NCBI RefSeq assembly: GCF_000426645.1
Contig: NZ_AUFT01000008.1
Span: 310,001 to 374,000, forward strand
Origin: Nakamurella lactea DSM 19367
GTDB taxonomy: Bacteria > Actinomycetota > Actinomycetes > Mycobacteriales > Nakamurellaceae
DNA: 64,000 nucleotides
Direction: 5' to 3'
In this document: piece after piece, positions 25,351-34,812 of the stretch
Layout of the letters: each line of letters opens with the position of its first letter
Numbering within the stretch: the first letter of the stretch is position 1
Program-made: the position numbers and the translations under genes
The notes under the pieces: model-generated
Databases searched by the model: none
What the model was told of the DNA's origin: nothing
The model's input: the letters and a program-made list of their open reading frames with translations, nothing else

Positions 25351-25803
25351 TCAGTGCAGGCCTTCGCCAGAGAATGCGGCGGTTGCGCGCCGCTGCAACT
25401 CGTCCAGGGCGATGTCCAGCAGGTGTTCGGTCAGCCCCCATCGATGGCCGAACGGATCGCGCAACTGGCCCTCCCGTTCCCCCCAGAATGCATCTGCGAC
25501 CGGACGAACGGTCTCGGCGCCGGCCGAGATCGCGCGCTCCCAGGCCGCGTCGACGTCGTCGACGTGGAGATAGGTGGCGCCGTAGGTTCCGCCGAAGTGC
25601 GCTGGGCCGAACGACTCCAGCTCGGGAAACTCATCGGCCAGGGTGACGCGAAGGTCGCCGATCTGGAGCTGAACGTGGATGAGCTTGTCGCCGGGGAGTT
25701 GGATCCGAGCCAGCTCGATCGCCCCGAACGCGGCCGCGTACCAGCGCGAGGCGGCGTCAGCTCCGGCGACGGTGAGGTGCAAGGTGTGAGATGAGATAGT
25801 CAT
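25351..25803 (-). CDS. VOC/glyoxalase-superfamily protein
   Basis: This 150-residue protein has the paired beta-alpha-beta-beta-beta units of the vicinal-oxygen-chelate fold, with HLTVAGADAASRWYAAAFGA at the N-terminus and YLHVDDVDAAWERA plus DPFGHRWGL in the second half. It resembles PhnB-like members. ATG 25803 is the start that begins the conserved fold; a longer open frame exists. Function is not predictable. The 192-bp space after its start (25804-25995) shows no gene. Confidence 0.78.
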   Translation of the reverse strand: MTISSHTLHLTVAGADAASRWYAAAFGAIELARIQLPGDKLIHVQLQIGDLRVTLADEFPELESFGPAHFGGTYGATYLHVDDVDAAWERAISAGAETVRPVADAFWGEREGQLRDPFGHRWGLTEHLLDIALDELQRRATAAFSGEGLH

Positions 25804-25995
25804 AGGTGGCTGCCTTCGCTCAAACGGTTGACTGGAGTTTGCACAGCCGCGTCGACTTCCCGTGTTCGGGTTCGATCGACAGCTTCCCGGGTCTGACGAT
25901 CCAGCCGCCAAAGATGTGAGGCCCGCCGCACGTCAGGGATGAGAATTGCCTCACCGCGCAGGGAACGGCCTTCGATGGCTCCGGCGCTCCGGCGC

Positions 25996-26622
25996 TCACC
26001 CCAGCAGCGCGCCGCCGGCGAGCAGAACGTAAACGCCGCCGGTGACGAGGTTGAGGCGCCGTTGGAACCGGGCCGATCCCAGCAGTCGCTGCCGCAGACT
26101 CCCGGCCAGCACCGCGTAGCCGCCATCGCAGAGCGCAGCAACGGGAATCACCGCCGCCCCCAACAGCAACAGCTGCAGCGTCGGGGCGCCGCCGGCCGGA
26201 TCGACGAACTGCGGGAGGAAAGCCAGGAAGAACAGGCAGGTCTTCGGGTTGAGCACGTCGACGAAGAAGCCGTCCCGGATCCACCGGGCGGGGGTGGCCA
26301 CCGGCCCCAACTTCAGGGTCAGCGTGCCCGCCTCGGCCCGGGCGCCGAACTGGCGGACCGCCAGGTAGACCAGGTAGCCGGCACCGGCGATGCGCACCGC
26401 GTCGTAGCCGTGCTCGGATGCGGCCAGGGCCGAGGACAGGCCGACGGCCGACGCGCACACGTGCACGAGCAGCCCGGCCTCGAGGCCGAGGACCGACCAG
26501 AGGCCGGCCCGGCGACCCTGCGACAGGCTCCGCGCGACCACGTACATCACCGACGGTCCCGGCACCGCCAGTACCAGCACTGTCATTCCGACGAAAGCGG
26601 CCAATCCTCCGGCCCCGGACAT
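25996..26622 (-). CDS. LysE-family exporter
   Basis: This 208-residue membrane protein has LAVPGPSVMYVVARSLSQG near the N-terminus and the conserved FVDVLNPKTCLFFLAFLPQF in the middle, both LysE/RhtB signatures. It has about six membrane segments. It follows the methyltransferase by 28 bp on the same strand and may be co-transcribed, perhaps exporting a modified metabolite. The substrate is unknown. Confidence 0.85.
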   Translation of the reverse strand: MSGAGGLAAFVGMTVLVLAVPGPSVMYVVARSLSQGRRAGLWSVLGLEAGLLVHVCASAVGLSSALAASEHGYDAVRIAGAGYLVYLAVRQFGARAEAGTLTLKLGPVATPARWIRDGFFVDVLNPKTCLFFLAFLPQFVDPAGGAPTLQLLLLGAAVIPVAALCDGGYAVLAGSLRQRLLGSARFQRRLNLVTGGVYVLLAGGALLG

Positions 26623-26650
26623 GCGGGGTCCTCGCGTCCGTCCGCTGCGG

Positions 26651-27475
26651 TCAGCACGAGCGCCGTCCTCGCAGGCAGACGAACTGATAGAACCAGGTCC
26701 GGAACTGCGGATCCCTGGCCAGTTCCTGGTAGCGCGCCAGCTCCCACGGCTCGGCCCCGGCGGCGAGCAGCTGGTTGTGTGCCTGCTGGTTCAGGACTGC
26801 GTGCAGCAGGGCTCCCGGAGTTCCGCCGGACACCGTGTGCGAGACCTCGACGCCCTCGATGTCGACCAGTCCGGCGCCGATCATCGCCTCGTTGATCCGG
26901 TGCGCCCAGCCGAAGTCGATGCCGCCGGCCGGACTCACCACCTCATGCGACAGGTACTGGATCCGCTCCCAGACCGCGAGGTCGCGGGCGTCGCCGGCGG
27001 ACAGCACCGTCAGCGGTCGTCCGCTGACGTCCCCGACGACCAGCGTGCCGCCCGGGGCCAGGGCGTCGACGAGTCCGGTCAAGATCTGGTCGCGCCGCGG
27101 TAGATGCATCAGCATCAGTCGCGCATGGATCAGGTCGTACGGGCCGGCCAGCGGCCCCGTCAGCCCGTCGTTGATGTCGTGCCGATGGACGGTGATCCCC
27201 GGTCCCGTGGCGAGCCGGGTGGTGTCGATGTCGATCGCGACGACCTCGCCGGCGGGGCCGACCCGGTCGGCCAACCAGCGGGTGACGGAACCACCACCGG
27301 CACCGAGGTCGAGGCACCGTTGGCCGGCCCGGATCGAGACCGGCTCCAGCACGCCGAAGCTGTGCCGGTCGAACAGTCGGCTGAGCAGGTCCATGTGCTC
27401 GGCACCCGCGTCGGAGCCGGTGTCGAACAGGTATTCGGTATCGGGTTGTTGTTCGGTGGCATGCGCTTTCGTCAT
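26651..27475 (-). CDS. Class I SAM-dependent methyltransferase
   Basis: This 274-residue protein has SAM motif I LDLGAGGGSVTRWLAD near 55-70 and the acidic post-I motif VVAIDIDTTRL. The later DLIHARLMLMHLPRRDQIL corresponds to motif IV. The C-terminal half carries the substrate-binding region. It lies between a LuxR-type ATPase regulator (43 bp upstream) and a LysE exporter (28 bp downstream) on the same strand, so a three-gene unit is plausible. The substrate is not identifiable. Confidence 0.8.
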   Translation of the reverse strand: MTKAHATEQQPDTEYLFDTGSDAGAEHMDLLSRLFDRHSFGVLEPVSIRAGQRCLDLGAGGGSVTRWLADRVGPAGEVVAIDIDTTRLATGPGITVHRHDINDGLTGPLAGPYDLIHARLMLMHLPRRDQILTGLVDALAPGGTLVVGDVSGRPLTVLSAGDARDLAVWERIQYLSHEVVSPAGGIDFGWAHRINEAMIGAGLVDIEGVEVSHTVSGGTPGALLHAVLNQQAHNQLLAAGAEPWELARYQELARDPQFRTWFYQFVCLRGRRSC

Positions 27476-27518
27476 GCATTCGAGCCTGCGCCGGGCGAAG
27501 CGCCGGGCACATCGGTAA

Positions 27519-29813
27519 TTACACGGATCTTTCGGCGGTTCCTGAACCCGATGATCGCTCGGCGAGCGCCCAGGCCATCAGCTCGTAGCGGCTGGTGAGC
27601 TTCAGCTTCTCCCGGATGTGCTCCAGGTGCGACTCGACGGTGCGACGGGAGATGACGAGGCGCCGGGCGATCTCGGCATTGTTGAGTCCCTGGCCGGTCA
27701 ATCGCGCGACCTCCCATTCGCGGGCCGAGAGCGGCGAGTCGTCCACCGACGGCGGTGCCAACGCCGTGGCGACCGCTTCGTCGATGGTCAGGGTGGCGCC
27801 GGCGGCCAGCAGCTGTTGCGCCAGCCGCGGCCCAAGCGTTGCCTCCGCCGCGGTCATCGCCTCGCTGGCAACGGCTTCGGCGACCGGCGGCAGTACGCTC
27901 CCGCGTCGCCCCCGGACCCTGGCGGCGCCGCCGAGCCGCAGCGCCGCCGTCATCCGGCCCTCGCTGCGGGCCAGCGACGCGCCCGACCAGATCCACTCGG
28001 TGTCGCCGTCGAGGGCGCCGATCAGGCGCAGGTCAGTGATCGAAGCCTCGAGGTGCCGGCGGTGGGCCGCGACATCCCGTCGACTCCACGCGGCGAACGT
28101 CAGCCCGATGTGGGCCCGGCGGGAGACCGCCGGCGCCTCGCCGGCGGCGCGAAGCAGGTCCAGAGCAGTGGTGTGTGCCTCGGCGCCCCGGTCGACGTCC
28201 CCGGCGACGAAATGGGACAGGCCCAGCACCGTGCAGGACCAGGCCTGTCCGTGCCGGTCGCCGAGCGCGGCGAACATCTGCACGCTCCGCTCGGCGGAGG
28301 CGACGGCGAGTGCCCCGTCCCCGGCGCCGGCGGCGACCATGCCGCGGGCCCGCAACCCCCGCGCCACCCCGTCGTCGTCACCGAGCTCGCGCATGATGTC
28401 CAGCAGCTCGTCGGCGTGCGCCAGTGCCTCGCGGTACCGGCCCTGGCGATAGCCGAAGTAGCAGAGCACCAGAAGTGCTTCGGCCCGGGCGCGTGGCGAC
28501 GGCACACCATGGTCGAGCAGCCCCGCGATCCGATCGCGGGCCTCGTTGACGTACCCGCGGTGCTCCCAGTAGCCGCCCAAGCAGGTCACCAGCTGCAGTG
28601 CGAGATCCGACGTCAGTTCGCGGGCCCAGCCGACCGCGGCCAGCACATTGGCCTCGGCCCGCCGAAGCTCGCCGTACCAGCGGTGGCCGGCCACTCCCAT
28701 CAGGTTGCCCGCTGCCCGCTGGGCGACCTGCAGGTAATGCGCGGCGTGGCGTTGCCGGACCGTGTCGGTGTCGCCGCGCTTGTCGAGACGGGCCGCGGCG
28801 TACTGCCGGATCGGCTCGAGCATCCGGTAGCGCATGGCTGCGGACCCCGCGGGTTCGGCGAGTGCCAGGGAGTGGTCGACCAGCACCGTCAGGTCGGGCA
28901 GCAGCGGCAGGTCGGGGCCGGCTACCGCCGCCGCCGCGGGCAGGTCGAAGCCCTCGACGAACACCGACAGCCGCTCGAACAGGTCGTTCTGTTCGGCCGA
29001 CAGCAGCCGGCAGCTCCCGGCGATAGCGGCCGCCATCGTCGGGCGCTCGGCGGTCGTCGAACCGTTGGCCGGCGACCTGGAAGCCGTCGACCCGGAAGCT
29101 GTTGACCGGGGCTCCGTCAGCTGCGCGAGCTCGGTGTCCAGCCTGGCGAGCAGGTCGTTCAGGGACAGCACCCGGGTCTGCCTGGCGGCCAGCTCGATCG
29201 CCAGTGGGAGGCCGTCGAGACGGTCGCAGATCTGCTGCACCGTAACGGCTCCCGCGTCATCCAGCACCAAGTCGGTCACCAGCGAAGCCCGATCCACGAA
29301 CAGTTCGGCCGCCGAGCCGCCGTCCAACGGCGGGACGCGGTGCAGCTGTTCGCCCGGAACCTCGAGCGGGATCCGACTGGTTGCGAGCACCCGGACGTCG
29401 GGGCAGTTGGACAGGACCAGGCTCACCAGCTCGGCGACGGGTGCCGTGATGTGCTCGCAGTTGTCCAGCAGTACCAGGACCTCGGTCGGTCGCAGCGCGG
29501 ACAGGATCGAATCCGTCAGTCGGGCGGCCCGTTCGTTGCGGACCTCCAGCCCGTCGGCCACGGATCGGACGACGTCGTCGTCGGACACCGCCGCCAGGCT
29601 GATCGGTCGTAGGCCGCCCGAGAATGACGACCGGGCCCGGTCTGCCACCTCGGCCGCCAGCCGGGTCTTCCCTGCGCCGGGTGCGCCCACCAGGGTGACG
29701 AGCCGGGAGCCCCGCAGTAGCGCCAGCACCTCGGCGGTCTCGGCGGCCCGGCCGAAGAAGCGGGTCAGGCGCAAGCGGGCCAGCGGCCACGCCGATTCGG
29801 TCTCACCACGCAT
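27519..29813 (-). CDS. AAA-type ATPase-LuxR transcriptional regulator
   Basis: This 764-residue protein has an N-terminal NTPase with Walker A GAPGAGKT (43-50), Walker-B-like LVLLDNCEH and a STAND-like middle, then TPR-like helical repeats (about 350-650), and a C-terminal LuxR HTH (about 700-757) with [21 protein letters not shown]. This is the large ATP-dependent regulator type common in actinobacteria. The start at 29813 puts the FFGR motif near residue 20 as usual. Targets are probably local; the methyltransferase and exporter downstream are candidates. Confidence 0.85.
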   Translation of the reverse strand: MRGETESAWPLARLRLTRFFGRAAETAEVLALLRGSRLVTLVGAPGAGKTRLAAEVADRARSSFSGGLRPISLAAVSDDDVVRSVADGLEVRNERAARLTDSILSALRPTEVLVLLDNCEHITAPVAELVSLVLSNCPDVRVLATSRIPLEVPGEQLHRVPPLDGGSAAELFVDRASLVTDLVLDDAGAVTVQQICDRLDGLPLAIELAARQTRVLSLNDLLARLDTELAQLTEPRSTASGSTASRSPANGSTTAERPTMAAAIAGSCRLLSAEQNDLFERLSVFVEGFDLPAAAAVAGPDLPLLPDLTVLVDHSLALAEPAGSAAMRYRMLEPIRQYAAARLDKRGDTDTVRQRHAAHYLQVAQRAAGNLMGVAGHRWYGELRRAEANVLAAVGWARELTSDLALQLVTCLGGYWEHRGYVNEARDRIAGLLDHGVPSPRARAEALLVLCYFGYRQGRYREALAHADELLDIMRELGDDDGVARGLRARGMVAAGAGDGALAVASAERSVQMFAALGDRHGQAWSCTVLGLSHFVAGDVDRGAEAHTTALDLLRAAGEAPAVSRRAHIGLTFAAWSRRDVAAHRRHLEASITDLRLIGALDGDTEWIWSGASLARSEGRMTAALRLGGAARVRGRRGSVLPPVAEAVASEAMTAAEATLGPRLAQQLLAAGATLTIDEAVATALAPPSVDDSPLSAREWEVARLTGQGLNNAEIARRLVISRRTVESHLEHIREKLKLTSRYELMAWALAERSSGSGTAERSV

Positions 29814-29932
29814 CTGTACTCCCCGACGGCCGGGACGCGACTGGCGGCCCGCGACGAGCGCGGCCCAGGTCGACGAACCGTGGTGGGTGAGTTTATCCGC
29901 TCAGCGCTGACGCTGCGTTCGCTTGGTTGTAG

Positions 29933-30118
29933 ATCTCCCGCGATCGGTTCGACATGGTGCTGGACGCGCTTGAGGCCGAAGGCGAGTGGATCAACAACCG
30001 TGTTACTCCTGGCAAGGTGATCCTGGGCCAGATCGGCGACATCGAAGCTGGTGTCCGGCAGCTGATCCGCCGGAAGCCGCTGAAGGTCCAGCGGGTCACC
30101 CTGCCGTCCAATGCATAA
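29933..30118 (+). pseudogene. C-terminal remnant, possibly of a zinc-type alcohol dehydrogenase
   Basis: A 61-codon open stretch between in-frame stops (29930-29932 and 30116-30118) encodes RFDMVLDALEAEGEW, then GDIEAGVRQLIRRKPLKVQRV. This resembles the end of medium-chain dehydrogenases. An ATG at 29954 exists but no ribosome site is evident. It lies in a 410-bp gap (29814-30223) between divergent genes, otherwise without recognisable features, and is best read as a relic. Confidence 0.3.
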
Positions 30119-30223
30119 GAAGTTGAAGCCGCGCTGGCAATCATGGGAGAACGTGGTCACGCGGCCGGTCGCCCTGCCCGCCGAATCCGCGGGAGTTGTC
30201 GGTGATGAACCGCGCCGGCCCGG

Positions 30224-30952
30224 CTATCGTTGCCGCAACCAGACCCGGAGCGACCCGATCGTGGCGAAGCCGGCCGCCGCTGCTGGCGGCAGATCGCCGT
30301 CAGTCTCGTAGCCGACGAGATCGATCCCGGGGAACTGGTCGGCGGCAGCGGTCGCGACCGCCTGCCAGACATCGTCGATGGCGGCCGGACCGGCGAAGAC
30401 GTTCGAGATCCCGACGAGTCCGGCAGCGATGTTCAGGGCTGCGCCGCCGACCACGCGGTCACCGTCGAGCACTCGCAGCAGCCGGATGTCGCCGTTCCTC
30501 AACAACGCCGGGCGGAAGACGTCGGCCGGTGTCTCATCGTCGCTCCAGGCGCGTGCCCATTCGGCCAGAGATGCTGGCGTGCGGACGTTCTCGGTGCGAA
30601 GTCTCGTCATCCTCGGGGCCGGAAGCGTTGCCGGTCGATAGATCCAGTCGGCCCTGAACAGTTCGACGAAGCCGTGCTCGCGCAGGTCGAGAGCGCCGAA
30701 GCTGTCCTTGATCGAACATCCGGGCCGCTGCCGGAGGTTCGGCAACACGTCGTGCGGCCCTGCCTCGCGATGCAGGGTGATCGCATCGGGGTAGTACTGC
30801 GGGGCGGGATCCTCGCTCCACCAGGCATTCTCGTCGAAGCTGGTGACCAGGCCGTGCGACCGGCACACCGCAGCACACCACTCCGCGTTGTTGCGGGCCG
30901 CCGCGAGCAGCAGCCGTTCTGCCTCGGCGTTACCCGCTCCTGCGGCGCTCAC
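30224..30952 (-). CDS. GNAT-like protein of unknown substrate
   Basis: This 242-residue protein has a C-terminal half that looks like a GNAT domain (LRVLDGDRVVGGAALNIAAG, then AVATAAADQFPG and GYETDG near the end). The N-terminal half (WCAAVCRSHG, NAWWSEDPAPQYYPDAITL) resembles GNAT-like proteins of unknown role. It starts with GTG overlapping the stop of the upstream esterase (4 nt), so the two are translationally coupled. A specific substrate cannot be assigned. Confidence 0.6.
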   Translation of the reverse strand: MSAAGAGNAEAERLLLAAARNNAEWCAAVCRSHGLVTSFDENAWWSEDPAPQYYPDAITLHREAGPHDVLPNLRQRPGCSIKDSFGALDLREHGFVELFRADWIYRPATLPAPRMTRLRTENVRTPASLAEWARAWSDDETPADVFRPALLRNGDIRLLRVLDGDRVVGGAALNIAAGLVGISNVFAGPAAIDDVWQAVATAAADQFPGIDLVGYETDGDLPPAAAAGFATIGSLRVWLRQR

Positions 30953-31794
30953 GCGCCGAGCCGGTGCTGGAGGAAGTCGGCTGACCTGGCGAGCAGTGCT
31001 GATCGATCCACCGTGTGGAAACCGTGGTCACCGCCCGGCGCGACGATCAGCTCCGCTTCCGCGCCGGCCGTCAGGTAGGCGTGCCGCAGACGCTCGCTCT
31101 GCTCGAGTGGCACGCCGTCGTCATCGGTGCCGTGCACCAGCAGGATCGGTGCGGCGTCGGCCGTGACGTGGCTGACGGGGCTCGCGTACTCGGCGAGGTC
31201 GGGCACCGAAGCGACCACCGCGCCGAGGAACTCCGACTCCGGTGAGGCGGCCGGGTCGGTGCCGCCCAACGACTTCGCCCCGAGTGGCGGCATGGTCGGC
31301 AGGTGCGTGGGCCCGTACCAGCTGACGGCGGCCTTGATGCCGCTGCCCAGCTCGGTCGGGTTCAGCTCGCCGTCGAGGTCGCTGACTCCGGCTGTGGTAG
31401 CCAGCGCGGTGGCGAAATAGCCGCCGGCCGAATCGCCGAAAGCGCCTACCCGCAACGGATCCAGGCCGAGCTCGCCGGCGTTCAGCTTGAGCCAACGCAC
31501 CGCCGCCTTGACGTCGTGCACCGGCTCCGGGAACCGGGCCTCGCCGCTGAGCCGGTACTGGACCGAGGCGAGGGCGATGCCACGCGGCAGCAGCTCGTCG
31601 GTCAGTTCACGTACCAGCGAATTGCCGCCCGCTGTGTGGGTTCCGACCCGGAAAGCCCCGCCGTGGACGTACGCGACCACCGGGACCGGCCCATCCGAAT
31701 GCGGGATCGTCAGGTCGAGCAGCAGCGGCCGGAAGCCCGGGATTACGGCGTAACAGATCTCGCGGTGTGTCCGCACGGACGGCCATTCGCTCAT
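30949..31794 (-). CDS. Alpha/beta-hydrolase esterase (HSL/BD-FAE-like)
   Basis: This 281-residue protein has the oxyanion motif HGG (44-46), the nucleophile motif GDSAGG with S122, an acidic residue around D224-D226 (HGTDDDGVP) and catalytic H257 (GGDHGFH). This is a complete catalytic triad of the hormone-sensitive-lipase-like class. It probably hydrolyses small esters or amides in the cytoplasm. It is the first gene of a pair with the GNAT-like protein. Only 23 bp separate its start from the divergent DinB gene. Confidence 0.85.
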   Translation of the reverse strand: MSEWPSVRTHREICYAVIPGFRPLLLDLTIPHSDGPVPVVAYVHGGAFRVGTHTAGGNSLVRELTDELLPRGIALASVQYRLSGEARFPEPVHDVKAAVRWLKLNAGELGLDPLRVGAFGDSAGGYFATALATTAGVSDLDGELNPTELGSGIKAAVSWYGPTHLPTMPPLGAKSLGGTDPAASPESEFLGAVVASVPDLAEYASPVSHVTADAAPILLVHGTDDDGVPLEQSERLRHAYLTAGAEAELIVAPGGDHGFHTVDRSALLARSADFLQHRLGA

Positions 31795-31817
31795 TGTTCC
31801 CAGGCTAATGTCACTGG

Positions 31818-32309
31818 GTGGCTGAGAGCGAAACCGACCTGTTGCTGCGGTGCCTGGCCGGGCAGCGCCGGCACGTACTGGGCACCCTCGAGGGGCTGAC
31901 GGAAGAGCAGCTCCACCGCGCGGTGTTGCCGTCGGGTTGGAACTGCCTCGGCGCCGTCCGACACCTCGCCCTTGAGGTCGAACAGTTCTGGTTCCAGGGC
32001 ATCGTCGCCGGCGAGCGGGTGGACACTGATGCGATGGACACGGCCTGGAAGGTCGGGCCCGAAGTGCCTGCAGAGACAGTGCTCCAGCAGTATCGCGAGG
32101 AGATCGCGAAGTCGAATGCGATCATCTCCGCGACCCCGCTGGACTCGCTCGCGAGCTGGTGGCCGTCCGAGTTCGTCGGCGACGGGGAGCGGCAGTCGCT
32201 ACGGGCGATCGTCCTGCACGCGCTGACGGACACGGCGACCCACGCCGGGCAGCTCGACGCCGTTCGCGAGTTGCTCGATGGCAAGCAATGGTTGGTGCTG
32301 AACGGCTGA
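31818..32309 (+). CDS. DinB/DUF664-family protein
   Basis: This 163-residue helical-bundle protein has candidate metal-binding histidines H49 (AVRHLALE), H134 and H142 (LHALTDTATHAGQLD). This pattern marks the DinB/DUF664 family, some members of which are thiol-S-transferases dependent on mycothiol or bacillithiol. It starts with GTG at 31818 close to the divergent esterase, leaving little space for a leader. Function in this strain is unknown. Confidence 0.8.
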   Translation: MAESETDLLLRCLAGQRRHVLGTLEGLTEEQLHRAVLPSGWNCLGAVRHLALEVEQFWFQGIVAGERVDTDAMDTAWKVGPEVPAETVLQQYREEIAKSNAIISATPLDSLASWWPSEFVGDGERQSLRAIVLHALTDTATHAGQLDAVRELLDGKQWLVLNG

Positions 32310-32420
32310 CGGACCAGCGCCCTGCCGTGAAGTGCGCGCGACTCCGCGCCAAACCACCACGGCCGGATCGACCTCCATCGGGTAGCGTCCCTGCGAACCG
32401 AGGTCTGCCGGGGGAGCCGA

Positions 32421-33341
32421 ATGCCTGAGTTCGTCATCGAGACCAGGGGCCTGCGCAAATCATTTCGGACCAGGCACGGACGACAGACTGCAGTGGACGG
32501 ACTCGATCTGGCCGTGCCGGCCGGCGGCGTCCACGGATTCCTCGGCCCGAACGGCTCCGGTAAGACCACCACGATCCGGATGGTTCTCGGGCTCGCCCGT
32601 GCCGATGCCGGCACCGTGCGACTCTTCGGTGCAGAGGTACCGAAGTCGCTGCCATCGGTGCTGGGCCGGGTCGGTGCGGTGGTCGAGCAACCGCGCCTGT
32701 TTCCGGGAATCACCGGTCGACGGAACCTGCAGGTGCTGGCCCGCAGCATCAATCAGGACGATCGACGTGTCGACGCCGCGCTGGCGGCGGTCGGGTTGAC
32801 CGATCGCGCCGGCGACCGGTACAAGGCCTATTCGCTGGGGATGAAGCAGCGATTGGCGATCGCCGCCACACTGTTGAAGCAGCCTGACCTGCTGGTGCTG
32901 GACGAGCCGACGAACGGACTCGACCCGGCGGGGATCAGGGAGATCAGGGACCTGATTCGCGCCTTGGCGGCTGACGGAACGACGGTCCTGATCAGCTCGC
33001 ACATTCTGGCCGAGGTACAGCAGGTGTGCGATTCGGTGTCGATCATCGGACGCGGTCGGCTGCTGGCCGGCGGTTCGGTCGCCGAGGTGCTCCGAAGCAC
33101 TACCCGACCGAGCGAGGTCAGGGTTCGCGTGCCTGATCCGGCTGCGGCCGCAGAGCTGTTGCAGGGCAACGGCCTGACATCCCGACCGGACGGCGAGCTG
33201 CTATTGGTCGGCGGTGCGGCCGAGCCGGCGCAGATCACCCGACTGCTCGCGGAACGCGGTATCTATCTGAGTGAGCTGACGCCGGTCTCGGCCGATCTGG
33301 AAAGTGTCTTTCTGCAGATCACCGAGGGGGAAGGGCTGTGA
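32421..33341 (+). CDS. ABC-2-type exporter ATPase
   Basis: This 306-residue ATPase has Walker A GPNGSGKT (42-49), signature YSLGMKQR (137-144), Walker B LLVLDE (157-162) and a C-terminal domain typical of the drug/antibiotic exporter (CcmA/DrrA-like) group. ATG 32421 follows GGGGGAG. It overlaps the permease by 4 nt (GTGA). It powers export by the partner membrane protein; the substrate is unknown. Confidence 0.9.
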   Translation: MPEFVIETRGLRKSFRTRHGRQTAVDGLDLAVPAGGVHGFLGPNGSGKTTTIRMVLGLARADAGTVRLFGAEVPKSLPSVLGRVGAVVEQPRLFPGITGRRNLQVLARSINQDDRRVDAALAAVGLTDRAGDRYKAYSLGMKQRLAIAATLLKQPDLLVLDEPTNGLDPAGIREIRDLIRALAADGTTVLISSHILAEVQQVCDSVSIIGRGRLLAGGSVAEVLRSTTRPSEVRVRVPDPAAAAELLQGNGLTSRPDGELLLVGGAAEPAQITRLLAERGIYLSELTPVSADLESVFLQITEGEGL

Positions 33342-34342
33342 CCGCAGGCCTTCGCGTCGAGTTGCTGCGTCTGCGATCCCGGCGCGCCGTGCTGCTGCTG
33401 GTCCTGCTCGGTCTGCTCGGGTGCGTCCTGTTGATCGGGTTCGCCGTCACGGATGCGGTTCCGCCGAGCGCGGCGGAGCTCGCCTCGGCCAAGGCGCAGG
33501 TGGACCAGCAGCTGGCTGATCCCGAATTCCAGCAGATGTTGACGGAGTGCAGAACCGCCGTGACGGCCGGTGGAAACTCCCAGTTCCCCGCCGACCTCGA
33601 CTGCGACCAGATGCTGCCCAAGGCCGAGTATTTCGTGGACTGGCGGGCGCCGGACTTCGTCGAACAGTTCCGGGTGCTGCTGCTGGGTATTACCGGGATC
33701 CTGACGCTGGTCTTCGCCCTCGCCGGCGTCACCTTCGCCGGCGCGGACTGGTCGTCCGGCAGCATCGGCACCCAATTGTTGTTCGAGTCCCGGCGTGGTC
33801 GGGTGTTCGGCAGCAAACTGGGCGCGATCACGCTGGTGGCACTGGTGATCGGTGCCGTCGGCGTGCTGTTGGCCTGGGGTGCGAGTTACTGGATGGCCTC
33901 GAAGTGGGGGACCACCGCGCTGATCGGCAACGATCCGGTAACCGGGGCTCAGGTCCCGCTGAGCAGGACCGACCTGGTCGGACGGGCGCTGCGGGCGCTG
34001 GCGCTGATCGGGGGCGGCGGAGCCGGTGGCTTCGCCCTGGCGATGATGTTCCGCAGCAGCCTGGTCGCGGTCGGTCTGGTCGCCGGATACGGGCTGGTCG
34101 GTGAGGCCGTGTTGCGGTCGGTATCAAGCGGTGTCGAGCCGTACCTGCTGTCCAGCCGGGTGGCGGCATTCCTCGATGGTCAGTACCTGATCTACCGGTA
34201 CCCGAACGTCTGCGGGACGTCCGGTTGTGAGGCGGAGATCATCCGGATCAGCGCGCTCCAGGGCGGGGCCTACATCGGGGTGCTGATCGTCGTGGTGACG
34301 GTCGCCTCTTTGCTGCTGTTCCGCCGCCGCGACGTCGCCTGA
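33338..34342 (+). CDS. ABC-2-type exporter permease
   Basis: This 334-residue protein has an N-terminal membrane segment (about 18-40), a roughly 80-residue extracytoplasmic loop with two cysteines (EFQQMLTECRTAV, DLDCDQMLPK), and five further membrane segments. A second loop carries another cysteine pair (CGTSGCEAE). It matches ABC-2 permeases encoded with their ATPase. Tandem GC hairpins follow its stop and probably terminate the operon. Confidence 0.82.
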   Translation: MTAGLRVELLRLRSRRAVLLLVLLGLLGCVLLIGFAVTDAVPPSAAELASAKAQVDQQLADPEFQQMLTECRTAVTAGGNSQFPADLDCDQMLPKAEYFVDWRAPDFVEQFRVLLLGITGILTLVFALAGVTFAGADWSSGSIGTQLLFESRRGRVFGSKLGAITLVALVIGAVGVLLAWGASYWMASKWGTTALIGNDPVTGAQVPLSRTDLVGRALRALALIGGGGAGGFALAMMFRSSLVAVGLVAGYGLVGEAVLRSVSSGVEPYLLSSRVAAFLDGQYLIYRYPNVCGTSGCEAEIIRISALQGGAYIGVLIVVVTVASLLLFRRRDVA

Positions 34343-34352
34343 CCCCGGCGTA

Positions 34353-34393
34353 GCGGGGTTGTCCCGCGGGTGGCCGCGGCGGGGTTGTCCCGC
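34353..34393 (+). repeat. Tandem direct repeat of a small hairpin unit, probable terminator
   Basis: GCGGGGTTGTCCCGC occurs twice (34353-34367 and 34379-34393). Each copy can fold into a GCGGG/CCCGC stem with a GTTGT loop. The pair begins 10 bp after the ABC-2 permease stop. Confidence 0.55.
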
Positions 34394-34812
34394 AGGCACT
34401 TCGAGACGGGGTCAGGAATGGCCGTACGCTGAAAGCCAGCTGAACGCATTCGCATTCACCGTCACCGACCGCATGCCGACCGCGCAGGAACGCACATGAA
34501 AACGCCGGTTACACCGAGGGTCGGACGGACCCGAAACTCCCACCGTTCAGGTCGTTCCGAGTCGGACATTCCGAGGGTCGCACCCCTGTGGGGCAGCGAC
34601 GGTGCGCGGGAGCGCCGCCGCCTCTACAATCAGATGGCTTTGCCACTCACGTCCGGATCCTTGCTGCGGCTCAACTGGCGGACGACGACTTGGTGCGCCC
34701 AGCAGTCCGTGGGCGCCAACCGCTCGCGTGAGGGACCGCATCGGGCACGCCATCGGTGCACGTAATCGTGCACGAATGTTGCATTTGGGGTCGGTAGGAG
34801 CATCTTAGAGGT
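34394..34812. other. Intergenic region upstream of the sigma factor gene
   Basis: This stretch of about 420 bp has no recognisable gene. A possible 89-codon frame from ATG 34496 is preceded by AGGAACGC but looks arginine/serine-rich and non-conserved. The sigma-factor promoter should lie near the end of this region; I cannot place it with confidence. Confidence 0.3.

Noticed and set aside
34496..34765. 89-codon plus-strand frame in the intergenic region before the sigma factor
   Set aside because: Has a weak ribosome site but a biased, non-conserved-looking sequence; kept only as a note.
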